Part shown: one piece after another, positions 12,905 to 23,806 of the stretch
How the letters are laid out: every line of letters starts with the position of its first letter
How positions within the stretch are numbered: the first letter of the stretch is position 1
Assembly (NCBI GenBank): GCA_016785225.1
Contig: JAFBJZ010000369.1
Coordinates: forward strand, 405,001-469,000
Direction: 5' to 3'
Origin: Psettodes erumei
Lineage: Eukaryota > Chordata > Actinopteri > Pleuronectiformes > Psettodidae
DNA length: 64,000 nucleotides
Translations under genes and position numbers: made by a program
The notes under the pieces: generated by a model
Seen by the model: only the letters and a program-made list of their open reading frames with translations
The model's database searches: none
What the model was told of the DNA's origin: nothing

Positions 12905-13494
12905 TAAGGTGCATGACCAACCCAAAGCGAGCGCTCCCGTAATCCAGTTATTCGCTTAATAAGTTATTATCTCCGACCTCGGTGCTAGTGAGGAGCGAGC
13001 GCCGATAAGGATCCGCCGCCGCCGCCTCCGTCAGAGCGCGAGGTCGGGTGGAGGCGGCTGGAGAACGAAACGTCCATCGCGCCGTAGAAACCGCCGCCGT
13101 CGTGAACGTGTCCTTTTTTTTTTTTTTTCGTCCCGCCGTGCGCGAGAGGGCGGGGCTCTAATCTCTGGCCTCCTGACTCAGGAAGGACGAGCAAAATCGA
13201 TCGAACCTGCGCGGAGGAAATCAATAGTCTTTAAAGGGGGGGCAGGTGCGGAAAAAAAAAAATGAGAAGGGAAACTGCTGCTGCGCTTTGTGCGCCGGTT
13301 AAAGCGGCGGCGTCACGCTAGATAATCCAGAGGAACCGCAAATTAAACTCGCTCGCTAGCATCGCTGTTAGGCTAACAGTGTCAAAACTGCTTGTTGCGT
13401 AATGTTGAAGGGAATGAGATTAAGGGATTACGGTTAATTATTAAACATGCTAAACGCTAAACATGCTAGCACGGTAGCCTGTTTTCTTCATAAA

Positions 13495-13509
13495 CCACAA
13501 GAGGGCGCC
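13495..13509 (+). promoter_or_regulatory. CTCF-like motif
   Basis: CCACAAGAGGGCGCC matches the CTCF core consensus (CCASYAGRKGGCRS) except at one position. A single motif of this length is weak evidence without binding data. Confidence 0.35.
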
Positions 13510-13653
13510 GTCACTGACAAACAAACTCGGCCCGTTTGTCCCACGTCTCAGTCGTCCCTGTGTCCGGGCGCGACGTATGGTCGTCCATATTTAAAAGCAC
13601 TGGACCGGAGGACTGTGGTCTGTTGGCAAACCGCCGGCCGTGGCCGCCATCTA

Positions 13654-13703
<50 letters not shown>

Positions 13704-16700
13704 CGCGGCGCTGCCTCTCCCCAGAGGAATGACAACAACTCCAAATTCTTCCCTGAGTTATATTTCATGCTAATGAATTAATGGACCCTTTTCCCATCTT
13801 CGGCTCCTCTTCCTCCCCCCGCGCCAAAATGGAAAATCAAATCAGTCTTGTCATTTGCAGCTGATTCGTTAAGGTCCCGGCTCGCGTTGCCCCCCCCCCC
13901 GCCATGAGACGGCACAGCTGTGCGCCCGTTAGCGGTTGTGATAACACCAAATTAAACGGGTCGCACGTATGGAATCGCAAACGACTCAGGATCCATAAAT
14001 CAAACTCTGTATGAATTCGCCGCCGCCCTCGATTCTGCACGACGACACTTTAAATATTAGTAATTACAAGTGTGATTGCATTAAAAGTAAGTAATTGTAT
14101 TCCCCCCTTATCAATAACGCCGACCGTTGCCCTCGACGTCCTTCGGGCAGGACGCCGACGTCATGCGCGTATATTTTTAGATCCTGCGTGACTCACCCTT
14201 CCTGAGGACGTTGCTAATTGTCGCCGACGTCCGTCGCTAAATCCGAGCGCTTCCCGTCGGGGGTCGGAGGTCAGAGGTCACCTTCGTTCGAAGGGGAGAG
14301 GAGACGACCGGAGCTCTGCGGTTCTGACTCGACGTAGAAACGCGAGCGAAGTCGCCGAGTCGCCTTTTTTTTTTTTTTTTTTTTTAATTCAAATCCGTCA
14401 GCGTGATCTTCTTCCTGCTCCGCAGCCTGAGCCAATCGATTCTCCACGGGCCGGCGGGCCGGGGCGGCTGCTTTCTGTCGGGGGCGCTGAATGAGACGGG
14501 TGGGCGGACGGATTACTCCATTGTGGCGCAGCTAGAGATTTCACATTACGCCGAATTAAAACCCGTAATTACCAAAAAACAAAAAAAAACAAACAATGGC
14601 CCCCGAAGACTGCGCGGCCCGCGTTTTATTTATTTTAACGACTGATCGGATTTTCGTTTGAAGTCTAGAAAACAGAGCCGCGCGGTGATAATTTCCGTTT
14701 TACCACCTTGAACCGACAGCAACGTTAAATCTGTAATTCCGGTTCAACCTCAAACATGTTGCTTTTAAAAAAACATAAATATATTAAAATGAACCGCTAC
14801 GCTTCACACACAACATAATCCCGCAGATTAAACAGGCTGATATAAATGTACGACGACTGCTTCCACCTCTCCTCTTCCTCCACCCTCTCTCCACCCATCA
14901 CTCTTCATATGTGCCGTGCTTTCATATCCAATGTCTCTCTAATTTATGCGAGATCGGCTTCGTTATTCACCCGCCGATTTAACATGCAGCGCCGCGAGCG
15001 AACTGTGATGTGAGGAAATGTAAGGAACCTGCTCTCAGAACCCGCGGCGAGGTGAAGTCCTGAGCAGCGGCGGATCTCGCCCCCCCCCCGGGCGGGTTAC
15101 GTACCGTCACGGAAATCTTTCAGGTCACGAGACTCGAGCACGAAAAAAAAAACCAAAACAAAACCCCGGCCTCGTAAAGCGGCTAAAAAGTCACTGCTCC
15201 GTTTTTTGATTTACGCAACAAGATTAAAAAAGAAAATAGGACGTAAAACCGTTTTCCCCTGTTTCGTGCTAATTCATCAAACTCTTCTGGTCTTCTGGCG
15301 AAAGAAGAAAGAAGAAAGAAGCGCCCTTTGCAGCTTGTAGATAATAGCAGCTAAAATATTCTATACAACCAAAATGCCATAACGGACGTTTCATTGAGCC
15401 TTTGCCATAAGGTCCACTCATTCATACTGACGCTGCCTTATCTCTCCCCACCCCCCCGTGATAAAAAGGCCATTTGTATTCCAGAGTCAGGTTGGCAGGC
15501 TTATCTCTGCAGAGGGCCCCCTCTTTTTCAAAAGGGCCGCCGTGACTTTGCACGAAGAGGAGATTCCAAAGGCGAAGGTTCGGGGCGAAGCTCGTCCGCC
15601 CGGGTTGGCGAAGCAACGGCGAACAAAGCGGCTGAAGATCGATTTCCGCCCGACTTGGACTGGACCGACAAAAAAAAAAAGCATCTAAATTTGTTCGAGT
15701 TGTCGGCGAAACAGCCGGTAACGGGAGGAGGGAGAAACCCGGGCGCAGACGAAAAGTGTGAAACCGACGTTGTAACTGGAGGGAGAGACGCCGCCGTCTC
15801 CTTCAAAACGCCGATAAACAAACGCTCAACGAGCCGTCATCGCGCTCGGCGGGTTAATTTATCTCCTGCTGAATTTCTGCGCGGCCGCCTGTTTCGTTTG
15901 TACGAGCGCGTGAAAACGCTCTCCCGCGTTTCCGCTGAAACGTGACAAAGCGGCGTAAATCGCGCGTAAACGCGTTCGCCTTCGTCCGCACGGCCGATTA
16001 TTCGCACGACGCAGTTTGTTGTATATCGCCGCAGAAACATGCGGGTCCTAACAAGGAGGGAGGGAAGACGAAATTATATTTTAAAGGAGAAAACACCAGC
16101 GACGGAGGAGTCAAGTGGTTTTTTCCATTCCGCCGTAATAAAGTCACGTCGGCGGAGAAAAACTTTTTTTTTTCGCACGCCGCTTTCCTGAACGTGCGGG
16201 CGAACGGCGAGCCGCCTCGTCAAAGTCCAAATGAAAAAACCTCGAGCATCAATTACGTCCTCCAGCGTCCGCCGAGGGGCTGGAGAGATTTAGATTTTAG
16301 AAATTTTTTTTTTTTTACAGTTAAAAGCTTAAGACCTGCTCGTCCCTCGGCCCCTCGGCTCATTATTGCGGCTTTCAGAAGTTTTTCATGTGAATTTGAC
16401 CTCCTGCAAAAAAAAAAAATGGATTTAAAAAGATTCATGGTTTTTTAAAAAAGAAAAGAATAATGGCGGGTTATTACAGCTTATGAATGCGTCCCGGAGC
16501 TAAACCTAATCCTGAAAGGCGCCGATGTATGACACACACACACCCCAAACTGGCGTGGTGATATTAACACGCTAATCCCTGCAGCTAACACGGCTAGCAA
16601 TCACGCCGGATCGATCGACCCCTGCTCTCCTCGTACCCGTCTTTAACCTCTGCCCTCCGTCACCACGTCCTCCTCCCCTTTGGAGATGTGCTCACATGTC

Positions 16701-18194
16701 AACATGGCGTCCGCGGCGACTGAGGTCACCGCTGCGGCATCAACCCCCCCCCCCCACCCCCCCGGCCGCCGCCGACACGAGGGCGCCGGGCGCCGAGCGT
16801 CGGGATTACAGCCTCCTGCACCTGGACCAGGACGAGGCTTCAGCATCACGATGTTTTAAAAATCCTAATCTGTTCGTCACCGCCCGGGGGTCTTCATTCT
16901 CACATTTCACGCCTGCGCTTCCCTCCGACCAGAGCGCTCGCTAATAATTTCCACCGCCGCCCAATTAAGTTTGATTTCGCCCCGCGCACGTCCTGTCGCG
17001 GTTTAGAAAAACCCTCCAGTGTGGGTAACTGATCTCAGACCAGGAGCAGCATCATAATTTACAACACTGATTGTGTTTAACTGAGGAGACCCGTGGTGAA
17101 GGTCCGGTCAGATCCTCCTGGTCGGTTCAGACACAAAATCTTTGAGCAAACGTTGTGGTTTGGGCTCAAATACGTCCTCGCTCGAAGTTAAAGGACCTCG
17201 GTTGTCATGGTTGCGATAATAGAAATGCAGTTAGAGGTTGGAGGGTGGTCACTGACTATTGATTATTGGTTTCTGCGGGGTAAGTGGATCCATCCATTCG
17301 CCTCAGAGGGGGGGAAACGTAAAGGCCCGACGTTCCTGTCGTCGTCGCCGCAGCAGCTACTTCCTGGATCCACCGACGCCGTCGTTCTTCTCAGAGCTCG
17401 ACAGTTATTACAAATCACATCAGGTCCCCAACCGACGCTCGTCTTGTGCTCGGAGGACTTCAGTAATCATTTGTTGTTTGAGAAGCTAATGGGATGTGCT
17501 TTGCCGTCCCTAAATTACCTTCACGGTTGCTGACCAGAGGTTGCTGACTCATGGATTAGAGGGAAAAAAAAAAAAAAAAACCCGTATCTTCTTTATGGAA
17601 CCTTCTGCATTTCCATTTATTTCCACCTCATATTTTCTCGGCGCAGGGGAAGCTCCCTAAGACGATTATTATTCGTTCATTTACAGCTGCTCTGTTTCCA
17701 GCCGTTAGCTCGTTCGAGAGCAACGCGCCCCGGATCGCTGCAGCGCCTCGACGGCGGGAAGGGGGGATAATGCACAACACAAACGCAATCAGCAGGCCGA
17801 ATTAGCATGCGCGCAGGCTAATTACAAATTATGATAAGGTGTCGGCAAAGTCAAACTGGGAGCGGCGGGGGAAGCGACGACGCTCCTGACGGCGATAACG
17901 ACCATTGATCCTCGATAGCGCCCCCCGATGAAGAGAGCGATGCTGCTCGGAACGACTGGATTATTATAATGCCGACGCGCGGCCCCATCCAGCATATTAG
18001 CTCATCCTCCACTCTGATGAGCATGTACGAGTGCAGTGGTGGGATTATGCAAATGGGAAAAAAATTGAAGGAGCTGGCGGTTTCCCCGGCAGTCGACTTC
18101 AAAGCGGCGAGGACTGGAGATGGAATTAGCGCTCTGCCTAATCCCACTGGAGGAGGGGGGGGGGGTGCACTTTATTAATGCACCAGCGAGCTTA

Positions 18195-18199
<5 letters not shown>

Positions 18200-18234
<35 letters not shown>

Positions 18235-18380
18235 GGAGTGGAGGGTGAAAGAGAAAAAGCGTAAGACGGTGACGTACGGAGGAAAAAGCGTGCGAAGTAA
18301 AGGAGAAGCGTTATGTTTGTGTGTGAGGAGGAGGAGGAGGAGGAGGAGGAGGAGGAGGAGGAGGAGGAAGAGGAGGAGGA
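18200..18380. repeat. (GA)n and (GGA)n purine tracts
   Basis: A GA run at 18200-18228 and a GGA run at about 18327-18380 are separated by 100 bp of unique sequence. Both are purine-rich on the plus strand. Confidence 0.9.
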
Positions 18381-18578
18381 GGCGCGCAACGGAGCGGGGA
18401 TCAAAGAGAATTTCTACGGCGGGGGCCGGGAACGCTGTGATTTCCCACAACGCCGCACCTGACGTTCCCTCGCGCAGCGCGAGCGAGGGCAGGTCGGCAC
18501 GACAACAGAGCCTGCGGGGCGGATCAATACTCGCACTGCAGACGCCTGATGTTAGGAAGTTGTTGTCGATATATCCGC

Positions 18579-18613
<35 letters not shown>

Positions 18614-19575
18614 CAGATCGCTCCTCCATGGATCATACAGCCTGACTTTTGTTGTTAGTTGCCTCATTAGGGATTATTGTCCGAATTATTGATTATCGTC
18701 TCCGCGTGTCCGGCAGAACGCAGACCGAGTGATTGATTACTAATTGCTATCGATGGCGGCGATGCTGCGGAAGGTAAGATTTCCCTCTGCGTGTCCACGT
18801 CGCGCTACAACCGTCTTCTCTCGGCAAAGTCATCTGATCGATCCGTCCGACGCGGCGGAGACGTCCGGGTCGCTAACGGGGGCAGGTTACCGTGGAAATC
18901 AGTATGGACGCTCACGGCCCTGGGGTTGGATTTCGGCGGTGACCTTTGGTTTCAGAATCACACGTTCTGCACCACTTCAGTATCTGGGCCAGATTTCCAC
19001 TCGCACGCGTGAAATCTCATCTCCGAGCAACATTCGTGTTCCCCAGAGGACAAACCGCGGCCAGAACCACAACTAACGATCAATCGGTGTCTCCATCTAC
19101 CCGTCAGGCGGTCAGTTTACGCGTTTGCTGTGAACGCACCGCGCGAATACGAAGCAGAACTGACACGCCGGCGCTTCAACGTGTATCTGGTTTATTTATA
19201 AAAATCCCTGCGTGGCACCGGACTCGCGGATCGGCCCGGTCGGACCCGTATATTGATGTATAAATCAGTGCCAGCCCGCTCTCTGATATTCACGCACTTT
19301 TGACTCGTGAATTTTGCTGCATAACACGATCGGCTGCAGCCGCCTGCGCTGAATCGATAAAGGCGGCGTTGATGAATTCAACATAATTACAGCTGCAGAT
19401 ATGAAATCTGTTGCGGATTTTTTTTTTTTTTCCCCCGCCACGAACAAATTGATTGTTTTGGAGAAGGAGAAAAAAAAAAATCGATTTGCTCGGAACCGGT
19501 TCTCCTCTGCGCTCTGAAGAAAACGAGCAGATGTGAATTTTGAAGGAGGTGTGTGTCCGTCCGACTGCAGACTCG

Positions 19576-19576
<1 letters not shown>

Positions 19577-19627
<51 letters not shown>
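19577..19627. repeat. (CA)n microsatellite
   Basis: About 25 CA units. Confidence 0.95.
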
Positions 19628-19629
<2 letters not shown>

Positions 19630-19753
19630 GCTGCTGCAGTCGAAACCGAAGGCGAGGACAGAGACGTTGCTCGCTGGCGCCCCCGGGTGGGGAGTTTGAG
19701 GAAGTGCCCGACTGCGGCCTGCCCGATGCTCCACCCACCCACCCCCCAAAGGC

Positions 19754-19754
<1 letters not shown>

Positions 19755-19849
<95 letters not shown>
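19755..19849. repeat. (AC)47 microsatellite
   Basis: A 95-base uninterrupted AC run, the second longest dinucleotide array in the window. Confidence 0.97.
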
Positions 19850-19851
<2 letters not shown>

Positions 19852-20000
19852 GATGTCTTCATGTCTTTAGAGGACACTGCACTGACTCACATTTATTATA
19901 TTAGCAAGTATTTAACCTTAAAACCAAACATTATACAAGTCACATAAACACAAACACATAATAATACAGAATTTAAACCTTCTGCAGATTTTTTTTTTCA

Positions 20001-20014
20001 CCACTTGGGGGCAG
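20001..20014 (+). promoter_or_regulatory. CTCF-like motif, forward
   Basis: CCACTTGGGGGCAG differs from the strong CTCF core CCACTAGGGGGCAG by one base. It pairs with an identical motif on the other strand at 20140-20153. Confidence 0.45.
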
Positions 20015-20139
20015 CACAACAAACAAACAAACAAAAGAAAACAAAAAGACATACAAAATAATGTCAACGTAAAACCGCAACAGGAAGTAGTTTCCTCGAC
20101 GTTAGCATTGAGTATTAAAGGTCATGATGTCATTTATAC

Positions 20140-20153
20140 TGCCCCCAAGTGGC
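20140..20153 (-). promoter_or_regulatory. CTCF-like motif, reverse
   Basis: The minus strand reads CCACTTGGGGGCAG, identical to the forward copy at 20001-20014. The two sites are convergent and 125 bp apart. Confidence 0.45.
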
Positions 20154-22644
20154 CAAACAGGTTTCCCCTTGTGATGCACCCGCCCCCCTCCCTCAGTGAA
20201 AGGTCACTGCAGAGATGTGGCGACACAGTCGGGTGGAGAAGAAGGAAAAGGGTGTCATTTCCTTCACCGTATTAAAAAAAGTGACTCCCACTGGGGCTCC
20301 ACCCACGCCGCATCCACCCTCCACCCTCCACCCTCCCCACCCGTCACATCTGACGGCTGCTTAAATTATTCCGCTGCTCATGTTTTAACCACACAGGAAA
20401 CTTTGACTGGAGCGACAGCGGGAACCGTCTCGACGGCGTTAACCCTGCAGACGACCTACGGCTTTTTCAAGTCCGAGCTCATTAGCTTCAAAGTGGGGAG
20501 ATTGATCTGCGGGTTTCCAGGCAGCCGCTGGTTTCTGTTGATCCACAAAAAAAAATCAGCTCGCAGTAACTTCGCTCCAGATCGGAAATCCATGACAGTC
20601 TGCGGTTTGTTTCTCGGTAAGCCTGTTTTGAAGTCGGTCCCTCAAGGTGCCGAGCAACTTGAAAACAAACAATGAGGACACATGGTTGTCGAGGAAAGGT
20701 GGATGTGAATTAGTTCTTATTTTCCATTTTCTCCCGCTTGGTAAACCAGACACAGCAGCTCCTCCTGGAGGAGCGTGAGGAGTTTCCAAGCCAGATGAGA
20801 CGTGCAGTCTCTCCAACATGTTCTGGGTCGACCCCCCCGGGGGCCTCCTGCCACTCGGAGGTCACCCAGGAATCATCCCGACGAGGCCCAGCTCAACTTT
20901 GACCTTTCGAAGTGAAGCAGCAGCAGCAGCAGCAGCTCCCCCTGGATGTCTGAGCTCCTCGCCCCTTCCTTCATGGCCGCCTGGATCCGGGATCTCTTTC
21001 AAAGCTCAAAGTAATTACAGCTGAGGGTTGGAGCAACAAAATCCACCTACCAGCACCTCACACACACTCGCATTTACGCTTTTATTTTCAGGTGGACAGA
21101 CACCTGACGAAACCGAGAGATGCTTCTCTCGAAGACAGTGAAGGTAACAAATCGAAAGGTGAAGTGCAAAATCAACTCGCTCTTGGGACAGAGGAGACAG
21201 TCCTGGATCTTTGCGTGAGATTTCTCACAAATCTGGCAGCAGAAGCTGGCACTCGGGAATTTCTGGCATGTACAAGACCGAATGAATCAGCGAGGAACGT
21301 TCCTGAGACGAGCCTGGAGGCGCGGAACGCCGCAGCTCCGTGTTTCCACACGGCCTAAACGAACCCGACGCTGCGGTTTCTCCCCGCAGACGCGTGTTTG
21401 TTGTCTGAATCGATAAAAAAAAAAAAAAAGTGGTTTCTGCAGGCGGGAGACTTAAGAAGTTGCTGACTAAAGCGAAGGATGACGTTTAACGAGCCGGCGC
21501 TGCCCCGCAGGTTCTGACTTAACTCTCATTACCACGGAGTTCGTCCGGCGCTGATCCGGGCTAATCCACCGCTTTGATGTGACGTGCACTCGCATTATCG
21601 TTACACACTGTAGCTTCTGCTCGCTCGCTCTCTGATGTTTGGGAAACTGGGGTCGCAGCTGAATCGGGGGGGAAAAACATCCCTCTGACAGACTGTCAGG
21701 CAGGTGCGTTTGCGTTAGCGCGCCCGCCCGCCCTGGCGAGGAACGTTTTCCACGACGCCAGAATGAAAGTGTGAAACTTTGTTGTGTAGCTGCTGGATTT
21801 GCCGCCGTAAGAGAATTAAAGCGCGTGATTCACATCCTGTGGCGTTCACGGTCGCTGAGGACGTGTTCGTCAGAAATATAAACAAATCTGGACACCTACA
21901 ACGTCCACATGTCATCCTGTGATTGGACAGATGATAGTCGACCCCCCCCTCATCATCATCATCGTCGTCACCATCATTCTCAGCCTAATCCTCCCATTGT
22001 GTGTCTGTGTGTGTGTTTGCTGCCCTCTGCTGTTCATTCACATTAAACAAACTTCTGACACTATTAAAATATGTTGGCCGCTTATACACAGTTGGTACAT
22101 TTAAACATTAATGACTCATGTGACGTAATAACACAATAATAAAATTACTGTTGAATATAAAAAAACGAACAAAGAGGATTGGGATTTTTTAAAAAAATAC
22201 AAATAGAGAATGTGGAGTCATTCAATTTATGATTAAATAGAAAACAAGCGCGTGAGCAAGTACTAAATTACTGCATAATCAGACATAAGTACATGTAGTT
22301 TTCTTGCACTTTACACCTTTTTAAGTCACAGTCTATCTTTGAGTCACCTTTAATCCACTTTCTGCATGTCTGGTTGAGGTCAGAGAGAAAAACTGTAGCA
22401 CGTATGCAGCAGCACAGTGGGAGTAAGACAACACTGTTTGTGCAGCCTCAAGGACAGTTGTTGTTTCTTGCGCTCAGTGCGATGTTTGTTATTATTATCC
22501 GTTATCTTGGGCAAAGATATCTTTCTCCCACAACCTTCATATAAAGTATAACAAGGTGGTGACACACAATGTTTGTGGCTCTTTTTCACAACTTTGAGAC
22601 ATTTTGCATTCTCATACTTTTACTTCTGAATCTTTTTAATGCAG

Positions 22645-22990
22645 GACAAGGTTACAAGGTTACAAGGTTCTTTATTGTCATGTGCACAAAATTACAGGAG
22701 TAGTCATGCAATGAAATTCTTGGGGTCTCAGGCTCCTTCGACATTGCGATATAGAGAATGAGGTTAGAAGGAAGAAAGAGAGAAATAGAAAATAAACGCA
22801 GTAGTGCAAATAAACAAATAAAAAATAAATAAATAGTAGTATAAGTAGTGGATTGACTTTTATGGTGCAGATGGAGTTTAAGTGTATATAAAATGTAATA
22901 AATAATAAAGTGACGAAAGTGGCAGCTCAGGAGTTTAATAGTCTTATGGCCTCAGGAATGAAACTGTCCCTGAGTCTGGTGGTCCGACGC
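22645..22990. repeat. Probable dispersed repeat copy, family not assigned
   Basis: The block opens with GGTTACAAGG repeats and TTCTTTATTGTCATGTGCAC, then ATGCAATGAAATTCTT. It has an A-rich middle and ends with words like CTTATGGCCTCAGGAATGAA. From memory, such phrases recur across teleost genomes as part of an interspersed element. I cannot name the family or find target-site duplications by eye. Its right end lies about 70 bp from the CCAAT box of slc35f2. Confidence 0.5.
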
Positions 22991-23054
22991 CGCGCATCGA
23001 AGTGAATCACCGGCACAAGTTTGGCTGCACGGTGCCGGCGTCACGCTGCCTTCG

Positions 23055-23216
23055 TTCGACCAATCAGAGGCCAGGGGGCGGAGCCTGAGCGGCACCGCGC
23101 TTGATTGATTCACTCGGTGCAGGAAGCGGATCCTCGTGGATGGCGGCGCGGTGGTTTTCACGCATGAACCGCAGCTGGACGGCTTCCCCGCGTCTGTCAT
23201 GACTGGAGGACAAGAC
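23055..23216 (+). promoter_or_regulatory. slc35f2: slc35f2 promoter and probable untranslated first exon
   Basis: A CCAAT box (23060-23064) and a GC box (GGGGGCGGAGC, 23074-23084) sit in CpG-rich DNA, with an ETS-like AGGAAGCGG at 23111. A consensus donor (GAC/GTATGT) closes a likely first exon at 23216, which would join the acceptor at 23796. An ATG at 23140 opens a short upstream frame that stops within this exon. The extent of the exon is inferred. Confidence 0.5.
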
Positions 23217-23806
23217 GTATGTACACACGGACGGTTGTTACTGATCGCTGCGCAGCTTCTACTTATATTACGTTTGTATTCAGCTGTTAAAAGGACCGGA
23301 AAGCCCGATGAATGACGCGGTAAACCAAACTCCGTTAGAAAAAAGCGAGAGTTTAACATCGCTGCGTTATTGCCGCGCATCCCTGCGTATTTAAAACTAT
23401 CTTAACTCGTTTTATAAGTCATCGAGGCGTATATTTAAAATCGGGACATATCTAATGTCGTAAGTTTTGCTTAAAAATGCTAATTCGCAGTACCTGTTTA
23501 CCTTAAAGGCGCCTGTAATGTAAACAGACTCTGTAAATTAGTCCATGTTAAAATACAGCGTGTTACGGGTGGAGTTTGGACTCATCAGTTTATCCGTCCT
23601 ATCGTAGTTGTTTCTCAGGCTCATTGTTAACCATCTTTTTTTTTTTTTTAATTAGAATCACAGTAGGAGATTAGAGTGGCACGTGACATTCCTGCAGAGA
23701 TTAACTATCTGTCGGTTTAATCTGATGAAGACTCATTGATTGAATTTCTTCCGAGGCTTTGATCTGTGTCTGTCTGTCTGTCTGTCTGTGTTTAGGTGTC
23801 AGAGAC

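Larger units (their letters stand above)
10009..19250. other. Gene-poor, mostly unique DNA; possible regulatory blocks
   Basis: No coding exon of a recognised family is visible. Unlike the first 10 kb, microsatellites are sparse and most sequence is complex. TAATTA/ATTAAT homeodomain-type cores recur, and there is a perfect POU octamer, ATGCAAAT, at 18047-18054. Two TTATCTCT (GATA-type) words lie near 15438 and 15501. Segments around 14,830-15,010, 15,355-15,550 and 17,800-18,130 look least repetitive and are the best candidates for conserved non-coding elements. This is inference from composition, since no alignment was possible. Confidence 0.35.
19251..22640. other. Intergenic DNA upstream of slc35f2
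   Basis: I see no convincing exon. The stretch includes two long CA runs, the CTCF-like pair at 20.0-20.15 kb, a short CAG run near 20,920 and AT-rich unique sequence from about 22.0 kb. An open frame of 159 codons from 20,196 has no recognisable domain and no splice-supported neighbours, so I treat it as chance. Confidence 0.5.

Noticed and set aside
15942..16448. 168-codon plus-strand open frame with basic start
   Set aside because: It reads through poly-T and poly-A runs as Phe and Lys runs and has no family resemblance.
20196..20675. 159-codon plus-strand open frame
   Set aside because: No domain, low-complexity stretches and no splice-supported partner. Considered for an unannotated exon and left out.
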